Positions 26,064 to 35,379 of a DNA stretch of 55,792 nucleotides are shown piece by piece. The stretch is from NCBI GenBank assembly GCA_019634145.1, contig JAHQVU010000030.1:1-55792 (forward strand), in the 5' to 3' direction. Numbering within the stretch: position 1 is the stretch's first letter; each line of letters starts with the position of its first letter. The notes under the pieces are model-generated. The model saw only the letters and a program-made list of their open reading frames with translations. It did not search any database and was not told the DNA's origin. The DNA is from Micavibrio sp. (GTDB lineage: Bacteria > Pseudomonadota > Alphaproteobacteria > Micavibrionales > Micavibrionaceae). The position numbers were made by a program, and so were the translations under genes.

Positions 26064-27395
26064 TTATTGCGCCTCATCCGGTGTTACGCGCCAGATATTG
26101 TTACCGACATCATCGACCACGAGCAACGCGCCGCTTTTGTCCGGGATTACACCGACTGGGCGGCCAAAGGCTTTATCATTTTTGCGAAAACCGCTCAGAA
26201 TCGTTTCCGGATAGCCGGATGGCTCACCGGCCTCATCAAAGGGTACGAAAACCACTTTATAGCCGCTGGGCGGATCACGGTTCCAAGAGCCATGCTGACC
26301 GATAAATGCACCACCCTTATATCGGGCGGGGAAAAGGTCTTTGTCGTAGAAGGTTAATCCAAGTGAAGCGGTGTGTGCGCCCAACGCGTAATCAGGGGCT
26401 TTTGCTTTTGCGACCATATCGGGGTTTTGCGGCTCGACCCGCGTGTCGACATTCTGGCCGTAATAGCTGTAAGGCCAGCCGAAAAACTCGCCTTCGGAAA
26501 TCGAGGTCATGTAATCAGGCACAAGATCATTGCCCAGCTCGTCACGTTCATTCACAGCTGTCCATAGCTCGCCACTCTCGGGCTGCCAATCTATGCCGAC
26601 AGGATTGCGAAGGCCGGAGGCGAATACTCCCTTGGTCTTATTCGCAATATCAACGCGCAGGACGGCGGCGCGCATTTCCTCGACCTCCATCCCGTGTTCG
26701 GCGATATTGCTGTTCGAGCCGACCCCCAGATAGAGATATTTACCAACAGGGCCAACGACCATGCTTTTCGTCCAATGGCTGTTGAGCTTACCAGCGGGCA
26801 GGCGCACGATAATTTCGGGCTTGCCGGTGATTTGGGTCATGCCTTCTTCATAGGGAAAGCGCAAAACGGAATCAGTGTTGGCCACATAGAAATCATTGCC
26901 AATCAGCGCCATACCGAAGGGGGAGTATAGATGCTCGAGGAAGGGGGTGCGCACTTCGGGCTTACCATCACCATCAGAATCGCGCAGCAAGGTGATACGA
27001 TCCGCGCTCGATCCGCCTGCGCCCGCCTTTTTCATGAACATTTTAACGATGAAGCCTTTGATGCCTTGTCTCTCTTTTGGCGGGCGGTTGGTTTCGGCGA
27101 CCAGCACATCACCATTGGGCAAAACATATGCCCAGCGCGGGTGATCAAAGCCGCCTGCAAATTCCTCGACCTTAAAGCCTGGGGCCGCGATCGGCTTATC
27201 CTGCCCGTTCCAGCCCACGGCATCGGCGATATTGACGGTGGGGATCAGGCTTTCATCCGGCTCTTGCAAGGTCGGGTTCGGGCCATATTGGGTTTTCAGG
27301 AAGTCTTCGGATGGGTTTTCGATCTGCGCAAGCGCCGGTGCGCTGGTGAGCGCGAGCGCTCCTAGTGCCAATATTTTCAAACCCTTAAAACTCAT
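26064..27395 (-). CDS. Sorbosone-dehydrogenase-like (PQQ-type) beta-propeller, exported
   Basis: The product is 443 residues. A signal peptide (LALGALALTSAPALAQ, cut near residue 24) is followed by a six-bladed propeller of the soluble glucose/sorbosone dehydrogenase family: FDHPRWAYVLPNGDVLVAETNRP, ITLLRDSDGDGKPEV, LYLGVGSNSN, FASGLRNPVGIDWQPESGELW, FIGQHGSWNRDPPSGYKVVF, and GVIPDKSGALLVVDDVGNNIWRV. Family enzymes oxidise sugars or aldehydes in the periplasm using PQQ and Ca2+. No PQQ synthesis gene is in the window. The substrate is unknown; some relatives are not redox enzymes. Confidence 0.85.
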   Translation of the reverse strand: MSFKGLKILALGALALTSAPALAQIENPSEDFLKTQYGPNPTLQEPDESLIPTVNIADAVGWNGQDKPIAAPGFKVEEFAGGFDHPRWAYVLPNGDVLVAETNRPPKERQGIKGFIVKMFMKKAGAGGSSADRITLLRDSDGDGKPEVRTPFLEHLYSPFGMALIGNDFYVANTDSVLRFPYEEGMTQITGKPEIIVRLPAGKLNSHWTKSMVVGPVGKYLYLGVGSNSNIAEHGMEVEEMRAAVLRVDIANKTKGVFASGLRNPVGIDWQPESGELWTAVNERDELGNDLVPDYMTSISEGEFFGWPYSYYGQNVDTRVEPQNPDMVAKAKAPDYALGAHTASLGLTFYDKDLFPARYKGGAFIGQHGSWNRDPPSGYKVVFVPFDEAGEPSGYPETILSGFRKNDKAFGRPVGVIPDKSGALLVVDDVGNNIWRVTPDEAQ

Positions 27396-27439
27396 AATCT
27401 TTTCCTTCCTTTTAGGCTTAGCCTACTTTTTAACCTATC

Positions 27440-28036
27440 CTATAGTTCCACACTCTCTTTGGTCTTACGCATAGTGACAGAAACGCGGCGCTCACGTGGA
27501 ATTTTTATGCTCCCCACTACATCATTTTTGCGCGGGGCAATGCCATGTTGCCAATCATAACGCGCAGCTCCTTCCAATAAAAGCAGGCTTCGCCGCTCAA
27601 GCCATATTTCTTCAGCGCGCCCACTTCCCTCATGGTTTAAAACCATCATAACAGGTGCGGCCAAAGTGATGGAGACCACGCGATCTGTGAAAAGATTCGT
27701 ACGATCGATATGCGGCGCAATACCTTGCCTGGGTAGGTATTCATTTACGATGGCCTGATCAGGTTTTTGCGGGAAAATTCCATCTTGCTCTAAGCGCTGC
27801 GCCAGTTCGTCCAGCCAACCGGGCAGAGCGCCGATTTTACGGCTAGCCCCACCGCCTGCGCTATAGTCATAGCTGTAGCCATAAATCTGCACGCGGCGCT
27901 TGATGTCGGTGTTCCACGGAGCGGCATCAATAGCAGCCACCCATATACTTTCCTCCTGCTCCGATATAAAATCGGGCAAGTAGCGTAAGCCGTCTATTTC
28001 AGGGATAGGGTGTGAGATAGGAAAGAGTGAAAGCAT
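27440..28036 (-). CDS. AlkB-like 2-oxoglutarate/Fe(II) dioxygenase
   Basis: The product is 198 residues with the AlkB core. The iron ligands are His109-x-Asp111 in GIAPHIDRT and His164 in YDWQHGIAP, and the 2-oxoglutarate Arg is in RRVSVTMR near the C-terminus. The VNEYLPRQGIAPHID motif is closer to ALKBH-type (ALKBH4/5/8) proteins than to E. coli AlkB, so the substrate could be alkylated DNA, RNA or tRNA. It is 44 bp upstream of the propeller gene on the same strand. No Ada box is visible. Confidence 0.85.
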   Translation of the reverse strand: MLSLFPISHPIPEIDGLRYLPDFISEQEESIWVAAIDAAPWNTDIKRRVQIYGYSYDYSAGGGASRKIGALPGWLDELAQRLEQDGIFPQKPDQAIVNEYLPRQGIAPHIDRTNLFTDRVVSITLAAPVMMVLNHEGSGRAEEIWLERRSLLLLEGAARYDWQHGIAPRKNDVVGSIKIPRERRVSVTMRKTKESVEL

Positions 28037-28130
28037 CTATGCAGCCTATCACAAATATCTTCCACTTCCATCTTGCACTTTTATACGTAAGCCGCTAGTG
28101 TGCCCGAGCTTTGGAAAGTGATTTTCAAAC

Positions 28131-28220
28131 GGTGAGGTGGCCGAGTGGCTTAAGGCGCACGCTTGGAAAGCGTGTTTAGGTTTATCCCTAACGTGGGTTC
28201 GAATCCCATCCTCACCTCCA
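28131..28220 (+). tRNA. tRNA-Ser (anticodon GGA)
   Basis: A 90-base class II tRNA with acceptor arms GGTGAGG / CCTCACC, D-arm GCCGAGTGGCTTAAGGC, anticodon stem CACGC / GCGTG around loop TTGGAAA (anticodon GGA, reads UCC/UCU), a long variable arm (about 18 bases), T-arm GTGGGTTCGAATCCCAT, and an encoded CCA. The discriminator base is T (U73), whereas bacterial tRNA-Ser usually has G. Confidence 0.95.
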
Positions 28221-28279
28221 TTTGAAATTGCATTTTAGATTTTATACGCCTCAATCTTCGAGATAAAGATACTAATTAT

Positions 28280-29137
28280 ATGAAAAGAGAGATCAAAAAT
28301 TTCTGCTGGAAACTTATCAAAATAAGTTTGGGCAAGAGAACATATGAATCTATTAGAGGATATTATAACTTGGGGTATATCCCTAACATCGATACCCCTA
28401 AAAGCTTCAACGAAAAGCTCATTCATAGAAAATTCCATGAAAATTTGGATTACATTGTCCCCTTGGCAGATAAATACCTCGTTAGAGAATTTATCGAAAA
28501 AAGGTTAGGTGAAAAATATTTACCTAAATTACTTTTTGTTGGAAACGACTTTGACCAAATTGATTGGGACGCATTGCCTAAAGAGTTTGTTATTAAAACA
28601 AACCATGGGGGCGGCGGAGAAGGTATTTATCTTATAAAAAATAAAGATTCTGCAGATAGGGAAGAAATAAAGACAGGTATCGAAAAAGCTCTAGTAGGCA
28701 GATTTGGCTATTATACGAATGAGGATTGGTATTTAAAAATCAAACCACAAATTCTTATCGAAGAATTTATGACAGACGAAAATAACGCTCAACCCTCTGA
28801 TTATAAATTTTTCTGCTTTCATGGTAAATGCCATTATATTCAAGTCAACAGTGGCCGCGAGACAGAGCATAAGCTAAGCTTTTATGACAAAAATTGGGAA
28901 TTGCAGGCCTTTTCATTGAAAACCTATAAAATAGCTGAAGTAGAAAAGCCAAATCATTTAAAGGAAATGATTGAAGTTGCTGAAAAACTCTCGAGCGGTT
29001 TTGATTTTGTTCGTGTCGATTTATACTCCCTTCCTGATGGCGTTCGATTTGGCGAGATGACTTTTTGTCCTAACGGTGGATTTGAAGCCATAAGCCCACG
29101 CCATTATGATTATGAAATGGGTAAGCTCTGGAAATAG
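28280..29137 (+). CDS. TupA-like ATP-grasp protein, AT-rich
   Basis: The product is 285 residues. It shows the pattern of the TupA-like ATPgrasp family (PF14305) of polysaccharide loci: NLGYIPNIDTPKSFNEKLIH at the start, LADKYLVREFIEKRLG, EFVIKTNHGGGGEGIYLIKN as the ATP-binding Gly loop, LIEEFM with DYKFFCFHG, and RVDLYSLPDGVRFGEMTFCP as the metal-binding end. Such proteins are thought to ligate amino acids or similar groups to surface glycans. The base composition is clearly more AT-rich than flanking genes, and it starts 59 bp after tRNA-Ser, both signs of acquisition. An ATATCTA/TAGATAT hairpin (29148-29168) follows the stop. Confidence 0.85.
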   Translation: MKREIKNFCWKLIKISLGKRTYESIRGYYNLGYIPNIDTPKSFNEKLIHRKFHENLDYIVPLADKYLVREFIEKRLGEKYLPKLLFVGNDFDQIDWDALPKEFVIKTNHGGGGEGIYLIKNKDSADREEIKTGIEKALVGRFGYYTNEDWYLKIKPQILIEEFMTDENNAQPSDYKFFCFHGKCHYIQVNSGRETEHKLSFYDKNWELQAFSLKTYKIAEVEKPNHLKEMIEVAEKLSSGFDFVRVDLYSLPDGVRFGEMTFCPNGGFEAISPRHYDYEMGKLWK

Positions 29138-29266
29138 AGAGGGAATTATATCTAAGTTACCTAGATATGCTATCGCGCGCGCCCTTACACACCAAATATC
29201 TTGCACTGCGGTGAAAGATTGATAGAGTGGGGCAAGACAACTTCAAACTCCAAGAGTGCTTTTGCC

Positions 29267-29662
29267 ATGCGTTTTGTTCTTCCGCTTATTATCGTCATGA
29301 TCCCCGCTTTGATTGCCCTTGGGCATGATGGCTATTTGTTCTATATGGAGCATATGAACCCCGGGCGCTTTAACATGCAGCTGTTGCAGGATAAGTTTAA
29401 ATTCTCCTCGCTGGGCTATATCTGGACGACTTATGATGTCGAGAGCTATAAAACCACGCGCGAATCCTTGTCCGATGAGGATTGGGCGGAGCTTGATACA
29501 ATCCTGACCTTTAAGGCATTTTATGTCGGCTTGGGCTTTGCGGCCGTCATGATGTTTATACTCGGTCTATTTGCCCTGTTCGGCAAAGGCCCTTTGAGCA
29601 AAAGAGAAAAAGGCGGGGTTAAGGTCAAAAACCGTAACAAAAAAGCCTATAAAATCACTTAA
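29267..29662 (+). CDS. Hypothetical two-TM protein
   Basis: The product is 131 residues. A hydrophobic helix (about 3-20) is followed by a soluble stretch of about 70 residues (HMNPGRFNMQLLQDKFKF, TTYDVESYKTTRESLSDEDW), a second helix (about 87-107, FYVGLGFAAVMMFILGLFAL) and a basic tail. The middle probably faces the periplasm. I do not recognise a family. The ATG at 29267 is chosen because translation then begins at the membrane helix; a TTG at 29201 is possible. The stop overlaps that of the opposite-strand hydrolase gene through a shared TTAA. Confidence 0.65.
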   Translation: MRFVLPLIIVMIPALIALGHDGYLFYMEHMNPGRFNMQLLQDKFKFSSLGYIWTTYDVESYKTTRESLSDEDWAELDTILTFKAFYVGLGFAAVMMFILGLFALFGKGPLSKREKGGVKVKNRNKKAYKIT

Positions 29663-30399
29663 AGCGCGGATACACTTTTCACCATATCATCGATAAGCTC
29701 TAGGTCAGCGGGGCGCGAGAGGCTGTGGTCTGCGCCCTCGACGTAAATGGTTTCGATATCGCCCTCGTATATCTCTTGAATTTTCGCCGCGTGTTCGGGC
29801 AGAACAACATTATCGGCCAGCCCTTGAAACATGCGCATTTTACAAGGCGCTGTGCGCGGAGCATCGAGCAGATAATGCGCCTTTGATTCATCATAAAAGT
29901 CTTGCGAATAATGATAAGGCTCATCGCTATATTGGTTAGGCACTTTGACAAAGCCATCACGCTTAAGCGCAATTTTTTGGTCGGGGGAGAGCTTATCAAA
30001 CATATCATCGGTGAAATCGGGCGCGGCGTTGATGCCGATGAGGGCTTTTGCAATCTCTTTGAAGCGCTCGGCCAACAAAAGGGCGATCCACCCCCCCATG
30101 GATGATCCGATTATAATCACGCTCTCGGGGTTGATGTGGGAGAGAATATCGGCGGCATCATCCGCCCAAGAGCCGATTGTACAATCTTCGAAAAGCCCAG
30201 CGCTCTGGCCATGCCCGCCGTAATCAAAACGAAGGTAGGCTTGACCTCGGGCACGGCAGCGCTCTTCCAGCCATGTGGCTTTGGTGCCCTGCATATCCGA
30301 GCGATAGCCGCCACAGAACATGAGCAACGGCTCGGCTCCGGCGCTGTAGACATAGGCTAGATCAGGTTTTCCCGAACGTTTTAATGTAGATACATTCAT
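29659..30399 (-). CDS. Alpha/beta hydrolase
   Basis: The product is 246 residues. The nucleophile elbow is GSSMGGWIALLLAERF (Ser in GxSxG), the oxyanion region is LLMFCGGYRSDMQGTKA, and the late His is in YVEGADHSLSRP. The FDYGGHGQSAG motif is typical of BAAT/esterase-like members with a small lid. The substrate is unknown. The ATG at 30399 has AAGGAAAGAG upstream; a longer frame from 30672 would run across the opposite-strand glycosyltransferase start and is rejected. Confidence 0.85.
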   Translation of the reverse strand: MNVSTLKRSGKPDLAYVYSAGAEPLLMFCGGYRSDMQGTKATWLEERCRARGQAYLRFDYGGHGQSAGLFEDCTIGSWADDAADILSHINPESVIIIGSSMGGWIALLLAERFKEIAKALIGINAAPDFTDDMFDKLSPDQKIALKRDGFVKVPNQYSDEPYHYSQDFYDESKAHYLLDAPRTAPCKMRMFQGLADNVVLPEHAAKIQEIYEGDIETIYVEGADHSLSRPADLELIDDMVKSVSAL

Positions 30400-30495
30400 G
30401 CTCTTTCCTTCTTTTAAAGGCCAGTGTATATAATAACACACAGGCTTTAAACCCTCTTGGACAGGGTGAGCAAACCTTAATCGGATTTTTAAAAA

Positions 30496-31695
30496 ATGGC
30501 GTTTCAAACCCAACCCGTAATTATGCAGATTATCCCCGAGCTGGGCCCTGGTGGGGCAGAGCAAGGATGCATCGACATCGCAGCCGAACTGGTAAATTGC
30601 GGGGCGCAGGCGATTATCGTTTCCAATGGCGGCGCTAGAGTGCCGGAATTGGCGCGGATTGGCGCGGTGCATATTAATTTACCCGTTCACACCAAAAACC
30701 CTGTTTTGATGTGGAAAAATATCAACCAGCTGCGCAAAATTATTCACCGTTATGGCGTAAATGTGGTGCATGCGAGAAGCCGCGCGCCGGCGTGGAGCGC
30801 GTATTATGCGTGCCGCAAAACCTCGGCGCATTTTATGACGACTTGTCATGCGCCCTATAATATCAGCGGTGATGCGAAAAAATTCTATAACAGCTCGATC
30901 GCGCAAGGTGAGCGCGTGATTGCGATTTCCAATTATGTTGCCAATTACCTGCATGAGCATTATGGCCTTGGCGAGGAGAAAATCCGCCTGATCCCGCGCG
31001 GAATTCCGATGGATCGTTTCCACCCTACAGCCGTGACGCCTCAGCGCATGATTACGCTGGCGAGTGAGTGGCGCATACCTGACGGCGCGAATATCGTGAT
31101 GTTGCCCGCGCGTTTGACGCGCTGGAAGGGGCATAGCGTTTTGATCGAGGCGATGGCGAAGTTAAGACGGCCTGATTTGTTCTGCGTTATTATCGGCTCT
31201 GATCAAGGGCGCAAAGAATATCGCGAAGAGCTGGTCAAACTGATCGAGGGTCATGGTTTAAGTGGCAAGGTACGCCTTGTCGATCACTGCAATGATATGC
31301 CCGCGGCCTATATGCTCTCGACTGTTGTGGTTTGCCCGTCGACCGACCCTGAAGGGTTTGGCCGCGTTCCGGTTGAAGCGCAAGCTATGGGAAGGCCGAT
31401 TATTGCATCCGATCATGGCGGCGCGCAGGAGACAATCGTGCGCGGACAGACCGGCTGGCTAACCGCCCCGGGTAATGCGGGTGAGTTGGCAGAATCGATT
31501 GAAGAGGCGTTGAGCCTGAACGCGACGCAGCGGGCAATGCTGGCAACCCGCGCTATGACGCATGTGGCGGCGAATTTCACGAAAGAGCAAATGGCCGACC
31601 GAACGCTCGATGTTTATGCCGAACTCATGCGCGGCGAGGTTAAGCCCTCTATGAGCACCGGCCAGCCCTTTCATATGCAAGGCGCAGCAGAATAG
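30496..31695 (+). CDS. Glycosyltransferase family 4
   Basis: This 399-residue GT-B enzyme transfers a sugar from a nucleotide donor, probably to lipopolysaccharide or another surface glycan at the cytoplasmic face. It has the N-terminal Gly loop IIPELGPGGAEQGCID, HARSRAPAW, IRLIPRGIPMDRFHP, LPARLTRWKGHSVLIEAM, and the donor-site E-x7-E in CPSTDPEGFGRVPVEAQAMGRPIIASD. It has no signal peptide. The next gene begins 2 bp after the stop, so the two glycosyltransferases form an operon. Confidence 0.93.
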   Translation: MAFQTQPVIMQIIPELGPGGAEQGCIDIAAELVNCGAQAIIVSNGGARVPELARIGAVHINLPVHTKNPVLMWKNINQLRKIIHRYGVNVVHARSRAPAWSAYYACRKTSAHFMTTCHAPYNISGDAKKFYNSSIAQGERVIAISNYVANYLHEHYGLGEEKIRLIPRGIPMDRFHPTAVTPQRMITLASEWRIPDGANIVMLPARLTRWKGHSVLIEAMAKLRRPDLFCVIIGSDQGRKEYREELVKLIEGHGLSGKVRLVDHCNDMPAAYMLSTVVVCPSTDPEGFGRVPVEAQAMGRPIIASDHGGAQETIVRGQTGWLTAPGNAGELAESIEEALSLNATQRAMLATRAMTHVAANFTKEQMADRTLDVYAELMRGEVKPSMSTGQPFHMQGAAE

Positions 31696-31697
31696 TT

Positions 31698-32669
31698 TTG
31701 AAGGTCATGAGTGAGAAATTAAAAAAACGAATTCTTATTATTAAGCTCAGCGCGCTGGGCGATTTTATACAAGCGCTTGGCCCTTGCCGCGCTATTCGCA
31801 AGCATCATGCGGACGCGCATATCACCCTTTTGACTACAAAATCATTTGAAGGCTTTGCGAAAGATTGCGGCTATTTCGATGAGATCTGGCTGGATGAACG
31901 ACCGAAATTCATGGATATATCGGGCTGGTGGCGTTTGGGCATGAAACTGAACCGCGCGAAATTCACCCGTATTTATGATTTGCAAAATAATAACCGCACG
32001 AATATCTATCACAAGCTTTTGATCAAAAAAACCGAATGGAGCGGCGCGGCCATTGGTGCATCACATCGCAATGCCTCGCCCGAGCGCGTTGCAGGGCATG
32101 CATTTGACGGACATGTACAGACACTGGCACTGGCGGGTATTAGCGGTGTAGATATCGATCGCCTTGAATGGATGAAGGGCGATATTTCAAAATTTGCGCT
32201 TAAAAAACCTTATGTACTACTTGTGCCAGGATGTGCGCCAAGCCGCCCTGAAAAACGCTGGCCGCCCGAAAAATACGGGGTGCTGGCCAAGACATTAAGC
32301 GCGGCAGGGTTTCAGCCCGTCATCATCGGCGCGAAAGCGGAAGAGGAGCTGGCCGAGATCATCAAGACACACTGCCCAAGGGCCTTGGATTTAACTACCA
32401 AAACCGACCTCAAGCAAATTGCGACATTAGCGCGCGGTGCGGCAGGCGCGGTTGGAAATGATACCGGCCCTATGCATATTATCGGCCCCACAAGCTGCCC
32501 CAGCCTTGTGCTGTTTTCAGGGGCGAGTAATCCGATCAAGCACGCGCCAAAGGGTGAGAATGTTGATGTAATCCAGCGCGAGCGACTGGAGAATTTAAGC
32601 GTTGAGGATGTTACGGGCGAATTCTCGCCGCTGACGCAATTGCTGCAAGAAGCGGCGACGATGCATTGA
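31698..32669 (+). CDS. Glycosyltransferase family 9 (heptosyltransferase-like)
   Basis: The product is 323 residues. It carries ILIIKLSALGDFIQALGPCRAIRK (GT9 start), LLVPGCAPSRPEKRWPPEKYG and GAVGNDTGPMHI, the typical heptosyltransferase acceptor/donor motifs. It probably adds heptose or a related sugar to the LPS core. The start is unclear: TTG at 31698 or ATG at 31707, with GAAGG only two bases before the latter. It directly precedes hslV and may share its transcript. Confidence 0.92.
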   Translation: MKVMSEKLKKRILIIKLSALGDFIQALGPCRAIRKHHADAHITLLTTKSFEGFAKDCGYFDEIWLDERPKFMDISGWWRLGMKLNRAKFTRIYDLQNNNRTNIYHKLLIKKTEWSGAAIGASHRNASPERVAGHAFDGHVQTLALAGISGVDIDRLEWMKGDISKFALKKPYVLLVPGCAPSRPEKRWPPEKYGVLAKTLSAAGFQPVIIGAKAEEELAEIIKTHCPRALDLTTKTDLKQIATLARGAAGAVGNDTGPMHIIGPTSCPSLVLFSGASNPIKHAPKGENVDVIQRERLENLSVEDVTGEFSPLTQLLQEAATMH

Positions 32670-32717
32670 TTGCATACACCCTTGACGCAACGCCTCAAGC
32701 GGTGCATATCAATAGAC

Positions 32718-33284
32718 ATGACATTCGATACACAAATGGACTATGCAAAAGCGCAATTATGGCGAGGAACAACGATTTTATCAGTTCGCAAGAACGGTAA
32801 AGTAGTGATTGCCGGAGACGGGCAAGTCTCTATGGGTAATACGGTTTTGAAGAATAATGCGCGGAAAGTGCGCCGCCTTGGGCGCGACAATGATATTATC
32901 GCCGGATTTGCAGGCTCTACAGCCGATGCTTTCACGCTGTTCGAGCGCTTGGAAGCCAAACTTGAGGCGCATCCCGGGCAGCTGACCCGCGCCTGTGTGG
33001 AGCTGGCGAAAGATTGGCGCACGGATAAATATTTACGCAAACTCGAGGCGCTGATGGCGGTGGCGGATAAGGATACCTCGCTTATTTTGACCGGAAATGG
33101 TGATGTGGTCGAACCGCAAGATGGTATTATCGGTATCGGGTCAGGCGGAAATTATGCACTGGCGGCGGCGCGCGCGTTGATCGATCAGGATATGGGCGCG
33201 CGCGAAATAGCGGAAAAATCCCTGAAAATCGCTGCCGATATCTGCGTCTTTAGCAATGATAACCTGACCATCGAAGAGTTGTAA
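32718..33284 (+). CDS. hslV: ATP-dependent protease subunit HslV
   Basis: HslV is the proteolytic subunit of the HslVU two-component protease. The 188 residues show the N-terminal Thr nucleophile exposed after processing ([20 protein letters not shown]), [16 protein letters not shown], and [14 protein letters not shown], as in the family; length is normal. The ATG at 32718 is preferred; a TTG at 32670 would add 16 unconserved residues. HslU is about 3.1 kb downstream rather than adjacent. Confidence 0.97.
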   Translation: MTFDTQMDYAKAQLWRGTTILSVRKNGKVVIAGDGQVSMGNTVLKNNARKVRRLGRDNDIIAGFAGSTADAFTLFERLEAKLEAHPGQLTRACVELAKDWRTDKYLRKLEALMAVADKDTSLILTGNGDVVEPQDGIIGIGSGGNYALAAARALIDQDMGAREIAEKSLKIAADICVFSNDNLTIEEL

Positions 33285-33307
33285 ATTCTGATCCCTTAGG
33301 CCCGCTC

Positions 33308-35260
33308 GTGTTAAAACTACCGTCTTTATTCGAGCAGAGCTCTCATGATTATCGCCCCGATATTGACGGCTTGCGAGCACTGGCGGTTCTGGCGGTTGTT
33401 TTCTTTCATCTAGATTTTTCATACTTCCCGGGCGGATTTGTCGGGGTTGATGTGTTCTTTGTGATCAGCGGATTTTTGATTACACGGCTGATCCTGTTTC
33501 AGGTGCAAAACGACATATTTTCCTTTAAGGATTTTTATATCCGCCGCGTGCGGCGATTGATGCCCGCATTGTTTTTTACGCTCGCCTTTTGTATGATTTG
33601 CGGTGCGTTTATTCTCTCGCCCCAGCATTTCGAGAGGATGAACGGGGCCATGGTTTATGCGCTGTTTTCAGTTTCGAACTTTTTCTTTCTCGGCGAGATG
33701 GGCTACTTCGACGTAGGGGCAAAGTTTAAGCCACTGCTCCATACATGGTCTTTGGCGATTGAAGAGCAATTTTATCTATTGTGGCCTGCAACCCTCGTTT
33801 TTATGCTCTTTTTAAAGCAGCGGTTATTGATCTATATCCTCTCAATAGCTGCTATCGTGTTTTCTTTAGGACTCGCGGTTTTGCTGCAAGATAGCGAGTC
33901 GAGCTATTATTTCACGCCGCTGCGTGTTTACGAGTTTTTCATCGGAATTAGCGTGTGTTTTCTGCCGCGTTTTGGCGGATCAAATACGGCAAAAGAAGCT
34001 CTGTTTTTAAGTGGAATGGTGATGATTCTCAGTGCGATTTTAATCTTTGACCGCTTTATCCCCTTCCCATCATTTTATGCAGCCATTCCCTGTCTGGGTG
34101 CGGCGATGGTTATTTATGCCGATAATCCACGGTATTCGGGCGCACTATTGCGTAACCGTGCTTTCGTTTATATCGGCTTAATCAGCTATTCTCTGTATCT
34201 CATCCATTGGCCGCTATATGTGTTTTTCTATTATTTCAGCTTCGGGTCGTGGTCATTTCTCGGCATTGTTGTTCTCGCGCTTTCACTCGGGATGGCCGCG
34301 CTCATGCATCGCTATATCGAGCAACCTTTCAGAAAGAGAAACGGGCGCTGGCCTGATCGAAATTTCCGCTTTGTTATGCCTTTCGTGTTTCTGGCCTTGC
34401 TGGCGGCCGCGCTCCATGCCTGGAAAAGCGGGGGATGGAATTGGCGCTTTTCCAATCCTTTGTCTGCGGGTGTTTCTCAGTTTATCGAGGACACTATGGC
34501 GCGAAAAGATGCGTATAGGGAAGAATATAATGTTTACCGCAATGGCATGGACACTGACACACGCCCGAATATCCTGATCGTGGGGGACAGCCATTCGCAG
34601 GATCTGTTTATCGCTCTGCATCAGAATAAAGAGTTGATCGGGGATGTCGATATTTTGCAGATGCCTTTGGATGAAAAATGCTTCGAGAGGCCAAATTACC
34701 GCCCCAGCCTGTCACGTCGCATTCTTGGTCTGGGAGAAGACAAAATTTCAGACTCCTGCGCCGATGTGAGAAAGGATATTGAAAATTCACCCTTTGCGGC
34801 AAAAGCTGACATGGTGATTATTGCCACCGCTGCCATTTTGGAAGATCTTGACCGTTTCGGCAATTATGCCGACTTTATGCGCAGTATAGTGCCCGAATGC
34901 GCCAAGCTCGCCATGTTCGGCTATAACTGGATACCCTTTGACCCACAGACGATATATCTAATCCGTAGCGGCGATGCAGACACAATAAACCGCCAGCTTT
35001 ATAGCCTCGACCGTGTAAAGGATATAAGAAGCAATCGTGCACTGGCTGAAGCAGCAAATAATGCAGGGCTATCATATTTTGATTACTACCCCCTCCTTTG
35101 CAGCGATACCGAAAAACAATGCCTGATGGTTGGCGAAGATAACACGCTTTTATACCATGATGATAACCATTGGAGTTTCGAGGGGGCAGCTCTATTTGGT
35201 CGCTCGATTATATCAAAGGGTCTGATATCAACCACCTTGAAGGCTTGCGGCGACCCTTAA
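33308..35260 (+). CDS. OafA/YrhL-type acyltransferase with C-terminal SGNH domain
   Basis: The product is 650 residues. The first 370 or so form an acyltransferase-3 membrane domain of about ten helices: YRPDIDGLRALAVLAVVFFH, GVDVFFVISGFLITRLI, FYIRRVRRLMPALFF and HTWSLAIEEQFYLLWP. Then comes a periplasmic SGNH esterase-like domain with GDSHSQDLF (Ser) and DDNHWSFEGA (Asp/His). Such enzymes O-acetylate LPS O-antigen, capsule or peptidoglycan sugars. The start is GTG. It is 23 bp after hslV. A weak hairpin with T-rich end at about 35274-35297 may end this transcript. Confidence 0.93.
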   Translation: MLKLPSLFEQSSHDYRPDIDGLRALAVLAVVFFHLDFSYFPGGFVGVDVFFVISGFLITRLILFQVQNDIFSFKDFYIRRVRRLMPALFFTLAFCMICGAFILSPQHFERMNGAMVYALFSVSNFFFLGEMGYFDVGAKFKPLLHTWSLAIEEQFYLLWPATLVFMLFLKQRLLIYILSIAAIVFSLGLAVLLQDSESSYYFTPLRVYEFFIGISVCFLPRFGGSNTAKEALFLSGMVMILSAILIFDRFIPFPSFYAAIPCLGAAMVIYADNPRYSGALLRNRAFVYIGLISYSLYLIHWPLYVFFYYFSFGSWSFLGIVVLALSLGMAALMHRYIEQPFRKRNGRWPDRNFRFVMPFVFLALLAAALHAWKSGGWNWRFSNPLSAGVSQFIEDTMARKDAYREEYNVYRNGMDTDTRPNILIVGDSHSQDLFIALHQNKELIGDVDILQMPLDEKCFERPNYRPSLSRRILGLGEDKISDSCADVRKDIENSPFAAKADMVIIATAAILEDLDRFGNYADFMRSIVPECAKLAMFGYNWIPFDPQTIYLIRSGDADTINRQLYSLDRVKDIRSNRALAEAANNAGLSYFDYYPLLCSDTEKQCLMVGEDNTLLYHDDNHWSFEGAALFGRSIISKGLISTTLKACGDP

Positions 35261-35273
35261 AGCGGCGCTTCTT

Positions 35274-35297
35274 AAAAAGGCACAAAAGTGCTTTATT
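35274..35297 (+). terminator. Weak terminator-like hairpin after the acyltransferase gene
   Basis: AAAGGCAC and GTGCTTT pair (one bulge) around AAAA and are followed by ATTTAG. It stands 13 bases after the stop and just before a strong promoter. Confidence 0.4.
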
Positions 35298-35307
35298 TAG
35301 TCAAATT

Positions 35308-35336
35308 TTGACATTACGGCAAATAAAGTATATGAT
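35308..35336 (+). promoter_or_regulatory. Near-consensus sigma-70 promoter ahead of the unknown gene and hslU
   Basis: TTGACA (35308-35313), 17 bases, then TATGAT (35331-35336). It places a start near 35343, 37 bases ahead of the GTG of the next gene. This gives hslU a transcription start separate from hslV. Confidence 0.65.
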
Positions 35337-35379
35337 ATAGAACTTTTATAAAACGGTGTAATTAACGGAGAACGGTGGC

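Noticed and set aside
28203-29266. Genomic island with att sites at tRNA-Ser
   Set aside because: I searched downstream for a copy of the tRNA 3' end (TTCGAATCCCATCCTCACC) and for an integrase gene, and found neither.
29659-30672. Longer 337-residue form of the alpha/beta hydrolase
   Set aside because: The added 91 residues run antisense to the glycosyltransferase start and do not resemble a hydrolase domain; the ATG at 30399 has a proper ribosome site.
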